Shown piece after piece: positions 27,900-36,686 of a DNA stretch of 64,000 bases. The translations under genes and the position numbers were made by a program. The first letter of the stretch is position 1. Every line of letters starts with the position of its first letter. The stretch is taken from the NCBI RefSeq assembly GCF_000760735.1, contig NZ_JMEX01000008.1:2206877-2270876 (forward strand). Direction: 5' to 3'. This DNA comes from Rhodococcoides fascians A44A (GTDB lineage Bacteria > Actinomycetota > Actinomycetes > Mycobacteriales > Mycobacteriaceae). The notes under the pieces were generated by a model, which made no database searches, was not told the origin of the DNA, and saw nothing but the letters and a program-made list of their open reading frames with translations.

Positions 27900-28863
27900 G
27901 ACGACCTCGCTTTCGGGAGGGTACGAGTAGCGGGACGAGTCGAACGTACGCCACCATGCCGACCAACTCCACCAACGTCTGCGTCACCACGACCACCGCG
28001 GCTACCGACAGAGAATCCGGCAGAGCGAGCGCCAACGGCAGCACGACGAGCGAGTTACGGGTAGCGCCGGAGAAGACCAGCGCACGCGTCGCCGGTACGT
28101 CCTGACGGGCGATCCGTCCCGCGGCCAGACCGACGAAAGCCATGACCACGAGAAACGCGATGAATACGGCTACCGCGGAGGCCAGTTCCGTTCCGCGGCC
28201 ACGAACGGAATCGATCTGCGACGCGACCACCACTAGCAGGGTGGCCATCATCAACGGAACCATCGCTGCCGCCGCGACGTCCATGATTCTCCGGCCGATC
28301 GTGTGCCGGCGCGCCACCGCCTGTGTCACAGCCGCCGATCCGAGAGGAACGACGACGAGGAGGAAGAATGCCTCGGCGAACGGCGTCACATCGATGGCGG
28401 ACACCACATCGGAGCCGACGAACATCCACAGATACAGTGGCAGAAAAGCGATTTGAAGAAGCATCAACAGCGGAGCCGCGGCAAGCAGACGCTGTGACGC
28501 GGCTCCCGCCAGTCCGCTGAACACGATGACGTAGTCGATGCAGGGCGCCAGCAGCACCAGCAGAATCCCGACGAGAACCGCCTCGTTGCCGGACACGGGC
28601 CGCGTCAGAGCGAACACCACGATCGGCACCGCCACGAAGTTCAAGAGCACCGCGGCGGCGAGAAACCGAGTGTCCTTCAGCGCCTTTCCGATCGAGGCGA
28701 ACGGGACTGCGAGGAACGTCGCGTACAACAGCACGATCAGGACCGGGTTGATGGCGTGTTCGAACACCGGCGCCGACTCCGGTGACGCCGACCCCACCAC
28801 GGCTCCGACCGTCAAAGCAGCCAGATACAAGGGAATCTGGTGCCTCTCGAGCCAGGTGTGCAT
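27892..28863 (-). CDS. BASS/ACR3-like sodium-bile-acid symporter family protein
   Basis: About 323 residues with nine to ten hydrophobic segments. It shows the general BASS superfamily organisation, with LAPCIDYVIVFSGLAGAASQ and TRNSLVVLPLALALP in the two crossover regions. The superfamily includes arsenite exporters and bile acid, pantothenate or ketoacid carriers. It differs clearly from the true ACR3 at 59.7 kb. Start ATG at 28863; GTG at 28872 is possible. It overlaps the FAD monooxygenase gene, implying linked roles in modification and transport. Confidence 0.78.
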   Translation of the reverse strand: MHTWLERHQIPLYLAALTVGAVVGSASPESAPVFEHAINPVLIVLLYATFLAVPFASIGKALKDTRFLAAAVLLNFVAVPIVVFALTRPVSGNEAVLVGILLVLLAPCIDYVIVFSGLAGAASQRLLAAAPLLMLLQIAFLPLYLWMFVGSDVVSAIDVTPFAEAFFLLVVVPLGSAAVTQAVARRHTIGRRIMDVAAAAMVPLMMATLLVVVASQIDSVRGRGTELASAVAVFIAFLVVMAFVGLAAGRIARQDVPATRALVFSGATRNSLVVLPLALALPDSLSVAAVVVVTQTLVELVGMVAYVRLVPLLVPSRKRGRRV

Positions 28864-28912
28864 ACTCGTCACAGTAGTGGGCCGCGTCGTGTTCCGGGGT
28901 TCGGCTCGGGGC

Positions 28913-29677
28913 CTATCGGTAGTCGAAACGGATGAACACCGTGTCGTTCGGCCCGTGGGTGCTCACGTGGGCTCGCACCTGATACACCTCCCAGATCAGA
29001 TCCTCGGTCAGTACCGCAGCCGGGGTGCCCGCAGCGACCACTCTGCCCTGCGACAGCACCACCATGTGGGTGCAGAACATCGCTGCGAGGTTGAGATCGT
29101 GCAACGCAACGACGCTGGTGATGGGCAGCCGGGAGACGAGGGACAGTAGTTCGAGCTGGTGATGGATGTCGAGGTGATTGGTCGGTTCGTCGAGCAGAAG
29201 CTCGCGCGGTTCCTGGGCTAGGGCGCGCGCGATCTGCGCCCGCTGTCGCTCGCCACCGGACAGTTGGTGCCACAACCGGTGCGCCTTGTCGGTCAACCCG
29301 GTGTGTTTCAGCGCAGCGTCGACTGCCTTCTGGTCCGCCGACGCATTACCGCCGAATGCGCCACGGTGCGGGATGCGGCCGAGCCGGACGACGTCTGCGA
29401 CGGTGATGTCGAAATCCGTGTCGGCGTGCTGACTCACCACGGCAACGGCTTTCGCGATGTCGCGTCGACGCATGCCGGCCAGTTCCGCGTCGTCGAGCGT
29501 GACGACGCCGGACGTCGGCTTGACGGCGCCGTTCATCAGTTGCAGCAGTGACGATTTGCCGGATCCGTTGGGGCCGATCAGTCCGACGGTATCGCCGGGC
29601 GCCGGTGTCAGAGTCACCCCGTCGACGACGAGAGCACCCCCGCGCTGCCACCGCACGTCGGACGCTGCGAGTGTCAT
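28913..29677 (-). CDS. Iron-siderophore ABC transporter ATP-binding protein (FecE/FepC type)
   Basis: A 254-residue ATPase. Walker A GPNGSGKS is at residues 35-42, the signature LSGGERQRAQIARAL follows, and Walker B is ELLLDEPTNHLD with the D-loop; a switch His is in VVALHDLN. ATG at 29677 overlaps the permease stop (ATGA). It drives import through the adjacent FecCD-type permease, with the lipoprotein encoded first in the operon. Confidence 0.93.
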   Translation of the reverse strand: MTLAASDVRWQRGGALVVDGVTLTPAPGDTVGLIGPNGSGKSSLLQLMNGAVKPTSGVVTLDDAELAGMRRRDIAKAVAVVSQHADTDFDITVADVVRLGRIPHRGAFGGNASADQKAVDAALKHTGLTDKAHRLWHQLSGGERQRAQIARALAQEPRELLLDEPTNHLDIHHQLELLSLVSRLPITSVVALHDLNLAAMFCTHMVVLSQGRVVAAGTPAAVLTEDLIWEVYQVRAHVSTHGPNDTVFIRFDYR

Positions 29678-30639
29678 GCGGACTTCTTCCGTCTGGCCAG
29701 GATGGCGATGAATGCAGGAACTCCCACCAGCGCCGTGCCGACGCCGACGGGCAGAGGCGTCGGCGCGAAGGCGACACGGGAGACGGCGTCGACCCAGACC
29801 ATGAACACGGCGCCCATCAGCGCGGTCACGGGGATCAGCCGGTTGTGTCGTGATCCGATGAGAAACCGTGCGGCGTGCGGCAGTACGAGGCCGACGAAGC
29901 CGATGGCGCCTGCGACGCTGACGAGCGTCGCGGTGATGAGCGCGGTGACGACGAGCAGTGCGGTACGCGCCGCGCGTACGTTGATGCCGAGGGATGACGC
30001 CACTTCGTTGCCGAAGCTGAAGGCGTCGAGGACGAAGGCGTAGTAGAAGCAGAGGGCGACGCCCACGGCGACCACCGCGACGCACAGGACCACGTCGTCC
30101 CAGCGAACGCCTTCGAGTGATCCGAGCAGCCAGAACATGACTCCGCGGGTCTCGTCGGAGTCGGCGAACGCGAAGATCACGAGCGAAGTCAACGCCGAGA
30201 AGAGTTGTGTGCTGGCCACACCCGCGAGAATGACCCGGTCGTTGTTTCCGCCCGACAGGTGGGCGAGCAGAAGGACGAGCCCGAACGCGACGAGGGCACC
30301 GACGAACGCGCCACCGGACAGGCCCAGTGCGGCACCACCGATTCCGAGGATGCCGACGACGACGGCTCCTGTCGAGGCTCCCGAGCTGATGCCGAGCACG
30401 AACGGGTCCGCCAGCGGGTTTCGCAGCAGCGACTGCATGATGACACCGCAGATACCCAGGCCGCTTCCGCATGCGGCGGCGACGAGGCTGCGAGGCAGTC
30501 GTTCTTCCCAGACGATCGCGTTCTTGGACACCTTGACCGGTATGTCGGTCAGACCCAGATGATTGGTGACGACGTCGCGGACGTTGACCAGCGACACACT
30601 CGCAGGCCCCAGCGTCATCGCGACGGCGACCGATGCCAC
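29674..30639 (-). CDS. FecCD-type iron-siderophore ABC permease (true start uncertain)
   Basis: An integral membrane permease with many hydrophobic segments and family motifs RLPRSLVAAACGSGLGICGVIMQSLLRNPLADP and the C-terminal GAIGFVGLVLPHAARFL. The first canonical start (GTG at 30639) falls inside the first membrane helix. The frame remains open upstream to about 30731 and encodes a plausible N-terminus (VRRGLGLPAVLAGGLVLL) but offers only CTG or ATT, for example CTG at 30729 or ATT at 30705. So the real protein is probably about 340-350 residues with a rare start, or the region has a sequence change. The window shows a single permease; many systems use two. Confidence 0.8.
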   Translation of the reverse strand: MASVAVAMTLGPASVSLVNVRDVVTNHLGLTDIPVKVSKNAIVWEERLPRSLVAAACGSGLGICGVIMQSLLRNPLADPFVLGISSGASTGAVVVGILGIGGAALGLSGGAFVGALVAFGLVLLLAHLSGGNNDRVILAGVASTQLFSALTSLVIFAFADSDETRGVMFWLLGSLEGVRWDDVVLCVAVVAVGVALCFYYAFVLDAFSFGNEVASSLGINVRAARTALLVVTALITATLVSVAGAIGFVGLVLPHAARFLIGSRHNRLIPVTALMGAVFMVWVDAVSRVAFAPTPLPVGVGTALVGVPAFIAILARRKKSA

Positions 30640-30704
30640 GAGCAGGACGAGGCCGCCCGCCAGAACGGCGGGCAGACCCAGCCCGCGACGTACTGCGGGC
30701 GCAA

Positions 30705-30734
30705 TGGTGTTCAGGACTGTGGTGTTCAGGATTG
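30705..30734 (-). repeat. 15-bp tandem duplication at the lipoprotein/permease junction
   Basis: On the forward strand tggtgttcagga occurs at 30705-30716 and again at 30720-30731, with a 15-bp period. It covers the stop codon of the binding-protein gene (30726-30728) and the expected start area of the permease. Confidence 0.7.
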
Positions 30735-31763
30735 CGGGCCCATCTCACGCAGGCCCGCGGCGACTTTCTCGACACCGTCGACGAGCCTGATGGACGGGTT
30801 CATCTCGGCTCCGTGGAGAGAGATGTAGCGCTTGTCCTGTACGGCCTGCATGGTGTTGGTGACCGGGTCCGATTCCAGGAACGCGATCTTGTCGGCGAGG
30901 AGGTCGCCGGGGAAGCGCGCACGAAGCAGATCGCCGAGCACGAGCACGGACGGGCTGCGGTCGACCATCGTCTCCCAACCGACGGCCGGCCAGTCGTCGT
31001 CCAGGTCGGAGTAGACGTTGGTGGCGCCGACCGTCGTCGCGATCAGGTTGGCGGAGCCGAGTCCGCCGGCGACGTAGGGACTCTTGGTGTCGGCGAACCA
31101 GAACGCCATGGTCTCACCGGTCTCGGCCAGTTCGGCGGTCGCGGCGGTCATGCGGTCCTGCAGTTCGGTGACCAGGGCGGCGCCGCGGTCCTGCACGTCG
31201 AAGATCTCGGCGAGCTCGGTGATCTCCTGGTAGAGCGCGTCGACTTTCAACGGGTTGGTTCTGGTGTTGCCGCCGTTGATGCTGAGGCCGTTGTCGCAGT
31301 CCGTCGGCGACAGGTAGGTCTGGGCGCCGGTCTCGGCGAAGCGGGCACGCTCGGCGACGCCGCCTTCCTTGAAGTGACGGCCGAACGACGCGGTGACGAA
31401 GTCGGGGTCGGCGTCGAGCACCACCTCGTAGGTGGGTGCGTTGTCGGCGAGACGGGGCACGTCGGAGTTCGCCGCTTCGAGGTTCTCTCGCACCGGGTCG
31501 GTCCACGATGCGGTGCCGACCATGCGGTCCTGCAGCCCGAGAGACAACAGGATCTCGGTCGAATTCTGATCCAACGACACCACACGCTGCGGGGGAGCGT
31601 CGACGGTGACGGACTCGCCGCAGTTGTCGAGGACGAGTGGGTAGGCCGTGTCGCCGTTGCCGCCGACGGCATCGGAATCGGTCACGGCCTCGGACTCACC
31701 GCACGCGGTGAGAAGTCCAGCGACGACGGCCATGGCGCCGACGCGCCTGAGCAATGCACTCAC
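30726..31763 (-). CDS. Iron-siderophore ABC transporter substrate-binding lipoprotein
   Basis: A 345-residue lipoprotein. GTG at 31763 is chosen because AGAAAG precedes it and it yields a compact signal ending GLLTAC; another GTG lies 24 bp upstream. FecB-type motifs are RVVSLDQNSTEILLSLGLQDRMVG and PYVAGGLGSANLIATTVGATNVY. It is the first gene of a three-gene import operon with permease and ATPase. An IdeR-like box is centred about 100 bp upstream, shared with the divergent MFS gene. Confidence 0.9.
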   Translation of the reverse strand: MSALLRRVGAMAVVAGLLTACGESEAVTDSDAVGGNGDTAYPLVLDNCGESVTVDAPPQRVVSLDQNSTEILLSLGLQDRMVGTASWTDPVRENLEAANSDVPRLADNAPTYEVVLDADPDFVTASFGRHFKEGGVAERARFAETGAQTYLSPTDCDNGLSINGGNTRTNPLKVDALYQEITELAEIFDVQDRGAALVTELQDRMTAATAELAETGETMAFWFADTKSPYVAGGLGSANLIATTVGATNVYSDLDDDWPAVGWETMVDRSPSVLVLGDLLRARFPGDLLADKIAFLESDPVTNTMQAVQDKRYISLHGAEMNPSIRLVDGVEKVAAGLREMGPQS

Positions 31764-31853
31764 GATGAACACTTTCTGAGACGGCACAATGCGTGAGTGA
31801 ACACGGCATGTCTGCGCGATCCACTCGCGCAGAACGTACGAGGCGACGAACGC

Positions 31854-31872
31854 GGATAGGCTAACCTATGCC
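31854..31872. promoter_or_regulatory. IdeR/DtxR-like iron box in the siderophore divergent promoter
   Basis: The core ataggctaacctat at 31856-31869 closely matches the iron-box consensus and is nearly palindromic. It lies between the siderophore import operon (reverse) and the MFS gene (forward), so iron-loaded IdeR could repress both. Confidence 0.72.
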
Positions 31873-31925
31873 GATCCTCGAAGTCATATCGTGGTGGGAC
31901 TACTGAGCGAGCGAGGGGATTGATC

Positions 31926-33191
31926 GTGGCGGCGGGCGTCGACGGCCGACATTCGAGATGGCGCTGGTCGTTCATCACCGAGTTGGCGCGGGCAACCCCG
32001 ACGATCCGGCTTCTCGTGCTGACCCAGATGACGTTCAACATCGGGTTCTTCATGGTGCTGCCGTACCTGTCGGTGCACTTGACGTCCGACCTGGGGCTCG
32101 GTGCGGCGGTGGTCGGTGTGGTCCTCGGCATCCGCACGTTCTCGCAGCAGGGACTGTTCTTCATCGGCGGCACCCTCGCCGATCGATGGGGTATCAAGCC
32201 GGTCGTCCTCGTCGGATGCGGCATCCGGGTGCTCGGATTCCTCGGCATGGCGGTAGCAGGTTCTCTGGCCGGTGTGGTCGCGGCGACGGTGGCCATCGGC
32301 TTCGCAGCCGCATTGTTCTCGCCTGCCGTCGAGTCCGCGATCGCCATCGAGGCGGGAAGAAGCGAGCGCGACGACGGGCCCAGCCGGGTCGAGACCTTCG
32401 CGCTGCTGTCGGTGTGCAATCAGATCGGCTCGTTCACCGGCCCGCTGATCGGATCGGTACTGCTGGTCGTCGACTTCCGCGTTGCCTGCACGGTCGCTGC
32501 CGTGATCTTCGTCGGCGTGATCGGAGCACATCTGAGATGGTTGCCGAACGAACCGGGCGAGCACCGAGGCGAGTCGTGGCTCTCCGGGTGGAACGACGTG
32601 GTGCGCAACAAGACTTTCGTGTTGTTCGCGGTCGCGATGAGCAGCCAACTGGTCGCATACAACCAGCTGTATCTGCTGCTGCCCCTGGAGGTCGAACGGG
32701 CGTGGGGATCGCAGGCAGTGCTGGGGTGGTTCTTCGCGATCTCCGCGGTGTTCGTGGTGTCCTCGCAGATGGGCATCACCCGCATGGTCGGCGCACGATC
32801 ACCCCGGGTCACGTTGCCGGCCGGATTGGCAGTCATGGCACTGTCGTTCGTGGTCGTGGCACTGACGACTCCCCTCGGGCTCAGCGGGTTCGTCGGCCTG
32901 CTCCCGGCGGCAGGTTTCGTCGCCCTGCTCGCACTCGGGCAGATGATCGCCATGCCCCAGGCCCGTGACATCGTGCCGCGCTTGGCCGGCGAGCGCAGGC
33001 TGGGTGCGTACTACGGCTTCATGGCATCCCTCGGAGGCATCGGCGTTCTGATCGGCTCGGTCGCCATCGGGGCAGTCATCGACGCGGCTCCATCGACGGG
33101 GTGGGGGTCGAGCACGCCGTGGCTCGTGGCCGCCGTCTTCCCTCTCGCCAGCGTCCTCGGTATCCGCTTGGTGCTGAGGAGCCTCCCTTGA
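31926..33191 (+). CDS. MFS transporter, candidate siderophore exporter
   Basis: A 421-residue major facilitator protein with about 12 hydrophobic segments. The A-motif-like loop GGTLADRWGIKPVVLVG is at about residues 82-98. GTG at 31926 fits the GAGGGG ribosome site; a TTG six bases earlier has none. It is divergent from a siderophore uptake operon and shares its iron box. This is the usual setting of EntS-like exporters of newly made siderophore, but no biosynthetic gene is in the window. Drug efflux is the alternative. Confidence 0.82.
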   Translation: MAAGVDGRHSRWRWSFITELARATPTIRLLVLTQMTFNIGFFMVLPYLSVHLTSDLGLGAAVVGVVLGIRTFSQQGLFFIGGTLADRWGIKPVVLVGCGIRVLGFLGMAVAGSLAGVVAATVAIGFAAALFSPAVESAIAIEAGRSERDDGPSRVETFALLSVCNQIGSFTGPLIGSVLLVVDFRVACTVAAVIFVGVIGAHLRWLPNEPGEHRGESWLSGWNDVVRNKTFVLFAVAMSSQLVAYNQLYLLLPLEVERAWGSQAVLGWFFAISAVFVVSSQMGITRMVGARSPRVTLPAGLAVMALSFVVVALTTPLGLSGFVGLLPAAGFVALLALGQMIAMPQARDIVPRLAGERRLGAYYGFMASLGGIGVLIGSVAIGAVIDAAPSTGWGSSTPWLVAAVFPLASVLGIRLVLRSLP

Positions 33192-33270
33192 GGGCTCGGG
33201 ACCGGGCCTCCTGCTCCACTATTCGGTGCTGAAGGGCAGATCCAGGCATATGACGCAACAAATTGGAGCG

Positions 33271-33576
33271 TCAGGCACCCCTGGTAAGCCGGAATCCGAA
33301 TCGGTACGCGATGATCCCTGCGACAGCCCCGAGCGCCGCACCTGTCAGAGGGGCGAACCAGACGGCCCGTCGCAGGAACAGCCCCGATCGAACCCGGAAC
33401 GAGATGTCCTGCGAGGTCTCGGAGGCGTGGCTCATCTGCACTCCCCGCAGCGGTTCGTACACACCGTTGTACTCGACCTCGGAGGCGAAGTATGCCTGCT
33501 GAACGAACTCGAGAACCGCAGGGAGAAGACCGACAACAGCACCGGTGAGGCTCAGCAGCAGCACGAGTGAACGCAC
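33271..33576 (-). CDS. Hypothetical membrane protein (101 aa)
   Basis: Two hydrophobic segments (about residues 3-25 and 68-92) flank a polar loop containing [18 protein letters not shown]. The GTG at 33576 lacks a clear ribosome site, so the start is uncertain; the frame is open further upstream. It is divergent from the gene at 33597 with only 20 bp between. No family recognised. Confidence 0.55.
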   Translation of the reverse strand: MRSLVLLLSLTGAVVGLLPAVLEFVQQAYFASEVEYNGVYEPLRGVQMSHASETSQDISFRVRSGLFLRRAVWFAPLTGAALGAVAGIIAYRFGFRLTRGA

Positions 33577-33596
33577 GGTGCGTATCGTAACGAGTC

Positions 33597-33998
33597 GTGT
33601 CGGACGAGGCGTACGGACGGGTGACCAATCCAGAGCGGTTCGCGCCGCTGGTGACTGCAGCGAAAGAATTTGCGGACGATGTGGCGACACGGTTCGACGT
33701 CGATGTCACTCGTGTGGCCGGTGACCCGGGTTCGCAGGTGGTCGAGGCCGTTCACTTCGTACCAGCGCAGGACGATCAGGCGCCGTTGATCGTCTCCTTC
33801 ACGTCGTTTCCCGGAGTGCTTCTCGATGTGGGTGCATCACAGCGAATCGCGTTGCCCGCGTGCGGGTGCGATGCGTGCGAAGAGGATGTCGAGAATCTGA
33901 TCGGCCACCTGAACAGGTACCTCTCCGCTCTCGTCTCGGGGCAGTTTTACGAGCGCATTGTCGATTCGATGGTCGGAGCACGTGTGGGAAGGCGGTAA
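33597..33998 (+). CDS. DUF6226-like conserved hypothetical protein
   Basis: A 133-residue soluble protein beginning [13 protein letters not shown], with a central strand-rich region [13 protein letters not shown] and a cysteine motif [12 protein letters not shown] near residue 88. It resembles the actinobacterial DUF6226 proteins in my memory. The Cys cluster could bind metal or be redox active. GTG start at 33597. No function known. Confidence 0.7.
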   Translation: MSDEAYGRVTNPERFAPLVTAAKEFADDVATRFDVDVTRVAGDPGSQVVEAVHFVPAQDDQAPLIVSFTSFPGVLLDVGASQRIALPACGCDACEEDVENLIGHLNRYLSALVSGQFYERIVDSMVGARVGRR

Positions 33999-34090
33999 TT
34001 GGCGCAATTCGGGTCGTGGCCCGATTCCCGAGTTACGTGTCGCGATGCCCGAGGATGGGCGATGGAAGCGGTGGTCTCCGAAGTGACCGG

Positions 34091-34642
34091 TCAGAAGTCC
34101 TGCTCGAATCGGTACCAGTCTCCGTCGAAGTCGTAGAACTCGATGGCCTCGTCGTACTGTGGCCGCCCCGGCGCCGGGGGACCGTCGGGGAGGTAGCCGA
34201 AGCCGATGGAATCGCCCAGTCCGCTGTCGACGAAGACAAGGCACCCCGTCCCCAGTGGGCGGACGGCCACCACGGTGTAGACGCCGATTCGTTGACCCCC
34301 GGATGCGGAACGGCATTGCGAGACAGTCTCCGTCAGCGCGTCCTCGGATATTGCGAATGCAACGGTCCGGGGCAGCGACAACGCCACTGCGCCGACGGTG
34401 AGGAGTACGAGTACGGGTGCGACGACACTCCACCCCCGTGCCCGGTACTTGGACCAGCCGATGAGGGCGAAGGCCGACCACAGCACTGCGAACACCACGA
34501 GTGGGACCACCGCGAGACCGAGGAACAGGCCATTGGGACTGGGAGGCGTGAAGGCCCACAGAACGAGGCCACACCCGAGCGCTACCAGCACCGTGGTGAC
34601 GGCGGACGCCCAGTTCCACCAGGTCCGATCGGATGCAGGCAT
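34091..34642 (-). CDS. Hypothetical membrane protein, paralogue A of a local pair (183 aa)
   Basis: Three hydrophobic segments (about 11-31, 38-60, 70-90) are followed by an extracytoplasmic C-terminal domain with two cysteines and the ending YDFDGDWYRFEQDF. It shares order and many residues with the protein at 37339-37923: LIGW-KYR, APV, VALSLP, SE-ALT, GC, YLP, and the DGEWY/DGDWY end. Function unknown. Confidence 0.72.
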   Translation of the reverse strand: MPASDRTWWNWASAVTTVLVALGCGLVLWAFTPPSPNGLFLGLAVVPLVVFAVLWSAFALIGWSKYRARGWSVVAPVLVLLTVGAVALSLPRTVAFAISEDALTETVSQCRSASGGQRIGVYTVVAVRPLGTGCLVFVDSGLGDSIGFGYLPDGPPAPGRPQYDEAIEFYDFDGDWYRFEQDF

Positions 34643-34783
34643 GGTCGCCGACCCTACTTGATTCCACTCCGCGCGAAGGCCATAGGCGCTGTTGGCCTCG
34701 GGTCCACATGTAGATCGACCCGCTTCGGTGCGGTGCAGGCCCCCGCTGTGGCAGGCGGCTGAACTTCGGTCGAGAGGTTCGAT

Positions 34784-35557
34784 CTAGGGCCCGAACATTT
34801 CGAGGAACTGCTCCAGGGTGGGTACTGCGGGAGGTGCTACGACTCCCGGGGACAGGTCGATGCCGCCGAGGGCGCCGAGGACGTCGTCGGTCTGTGCTGC
34901 GGCCGAGCCGTAAGTGTTGGCCGCGACCGAGAAACCGTCACCGATGGATGCGGAGGCGACGACGCTGGATGCGTCGTCGGCCCAGCCCCATTTGGTTCCG
35001 GTCACGTCGGCGAGCTCGCCTGTGCCCCAGTCCTGCTGGGTGCCGTCGGTGGCGACGGGGCTCGACGAGTTCATCCATCCCAGGATCGGGCTCGCCGGGT
35101 CGGTTCTTTTCTTCGCTTCCAGGAAGCGGACGGTATCCGCGGTGCTGGTGTAGGAACTACCCCAGAAACCTCCGCGGGAGGTCGACGGCAATCCGAATTC
35201 GGCGGCGGTGGCGTCGATCGCGTTCGGGTACTTGGAGTCCAGTGCGGACGCGGCGCCGTCGTCGCTGGATTGGATCATCCGTGCCGCGAGATCGCGGTCG
35301 CCGGCCGACCCGTCTCCGTGGCGTAGTGCGTAGTCCGCCAGGTACAGCTTGACCGTGGACAAGCCCGGTCGGGCGTCGTTCTCGTTGGCGGTTCCCACGC
35401 GCAGACCGCTGGGCGAATGCTCGAAGGAGATCGAGGTCCGAGCGGGTACGTCGGCGAAGTTCTCGGGACCGGGGAGCGCCGACGCCGGTGCCGCGGCTGC
35501 GAGTGCGCAGGCGACGGCGGCGAGGGGTGCGAGGGACAGGTGTCGTAGCGACGGCAT
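34784..35557 (-). CDS. Secreted beta-lactamase-like serine hydrolase family protein
   Basis: A 257-residue exported protein with a Sec signal peptide (cleavage near ASA-LPG, residue 27). Penicillin-recognising motifs are visible: STVK at 67-70 (SxxK), SDD at 98-100 where class A enzymes have SDN, and TKWG near residue 190 in place of KTG. Related mycobacterial and rhodococcal proteins are annotated as class A-like serine hydrolases or hypothetical. I did not find an obvious Glu166 equivalent, so beta-lactam hydrolysis is doubtful. Confidence 0.72.
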   Translation of the reverse strand: MPSLRHLSLAPLAAVACALAAAAPASALPGPENFADVPARTSISFEHSPSGLRVGTANENDARPGLSTVKLYLADYALRHGDGSAGDRDLAARMIQSSDDGAASALDSKYPNAIDATAAEFGLPSTSRGGFWGSSYTSTADTVRFLEAKKRTDPASPILGWMNSSSPVATDGTQQDWGTGELADVTGTKWGWADDASSVVASASIGDGFSVAANTYGSAAAQTDDVLGALGGIDLSPGVVAPPAVPTLEQFLEMFGP

Positions 35558-35596
35558 GCAGGGTGTTACCCCGTTGTGGAACCGGTCAATCCGGAC

Positions 35597-36580
35597 TCAG
35601 CGAAGCGCGTCCGCGATGCGGGGGACCAGGGTGTCGATGGCGTAGGGAATGGACAGCACCGAGTTGTAGGTGATCGCGCCACGCTGATCGAGGGTGGCGG
35701 GAACGATGGCATCGTTGCGGCCGGCTGTGGTGTTGGCGAACGCACGGTTCTCGGCGACGATGTCGAAGTTCTCGTCGGGTCCGAGAACGAGCATGACGTC
35801 GGCGTCGAGCATGTTCGTGTTCTCGGCCGAGAATTCGACGTAGAACGTGTCACCGGTGTCGCCGTCGAGTACGGGCTGCGGCGTCGCGAAACCGAGTGAG
35901 GTGAGGAACTGGCCACGTCCGTCACCGGGGAGGAAGCCTGCGTACACGCCGCTGTAGGACATGACGGCGACTCCGGTCTTGCCTGCGAACTCGGGATGCG
36001 CGGCTACGGTGTCGGCGAGTAGGGCGTCGGTCTCCTCGTTGAGCCGCACCCCCTCGTCCTTCATGCCCATCGCGGTGGCGATGGTCTCGGTCGCAGCGGC
36101 GCGAGGGACCGCGTACGCCGCAGTGCCAACCGGCCGCGCGACGGTCGGTGCGATCTCGCTGAGCTTGTTGTAGGTCGCCTCGTCGAACCCGGCGTTGAGG
36201 CCGAGAATCAGGTCGGGTGCGAGCTCGGCGATCTGCTCGAGGTTGGGTTCCGAATCCGACTCGATGCGGGTGAGTTCGGCGTCGCCGACTTGTTCCTGGG
36301 CCCACGGGCCGAGCCCGGTTTCGTAGAACGCGAAACCACTGTTTCCGACGGGAACCTGGCCGAGGGCGAGTACGACGTCGGCGTCGGAGACCCCGAGGGT
36401 GACGATGCGTTCCGGCGTCGACGGCACTTCGGTGCTCCCGAAGACGTGCTCGATCGTCACGGGGAACTCGCCGGTGGGGGCGGTGGAGGTCGTCTCGCCT
36501 TCGGAGCTGGAACATCCTGTCACGACGCCTGCGAGCAGCACCGCGCCGACTATCGCTGCACCGATTCTCATCGAACTCAT
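35597..36580 (-). CDS. Iron-siderophore substrate-binding lipoprotein (third)
   Basis: A 327-residue FecB-like receptor. Signal ends GVVTGC (lipobox). Family blocks are RIVTLGVSDADVVLALGQVPVG and APDLILGLNAGFDEATYNKL. No transporter genes flank it. A partial iron-box-like stretch (tcagggaaccctaact) lies about 30 bp upstream, too weak to call. Probably feeds a shared transporter with a different siderophore specificity. Confidence 0.88.
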   Translation of the reverse strand: MSSMRIGAAIVGAVLLAGVVTGCSSSEGETTSTAPTGEFPVTIEHVFGSTEVPSTPERIVTLGVSDADVVLALGQVPVGNSGFAFYETGLGPWAQEQVGDAELTRIESDSEPNLEQIAELAPDLILGLNAGFDEATYNKLSEIAPTVARPVGTAAYAVPRAAATETIATAMGMKDEGVRLNEETDALLADTVAAHPEFAGKTGVAVMSYSGVYAGFLPGDGRGQFLTSLGFATPQPVLDGDTGDTFYVEFSAENTNMLDADVMLVLGPDENFDIVAENRAFANTTAGRNDAIVPATLDQRGAITYNSVLSIPYAIDTLVPRIADALR

Positions 36581-36686
36581 CCACCCGATCCGTGATTCCG
36601 CTTGTTTGGTCAGGGAACCCTAACTCAGCTTCGGGCGAGGGTGAGCTCGAGGGTCCGTGTCGTAGGTGTGTGGCACCGTGGTCGGT

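Noticed and set aside
27892-28863. True ACR3 arsenite pump
   Set aside because: It lacks the ACR3 Cys motif seen at 59.7 kb and has no arsR/arsC partner; kept as BASS-superfamily protein.
36606-36625. Iron box upstream of the third siderophore-binding gene
   Set aside because: tcagggaaccctaact shows only partial resemblance to the IdeR consensus; too weak to list as a site.
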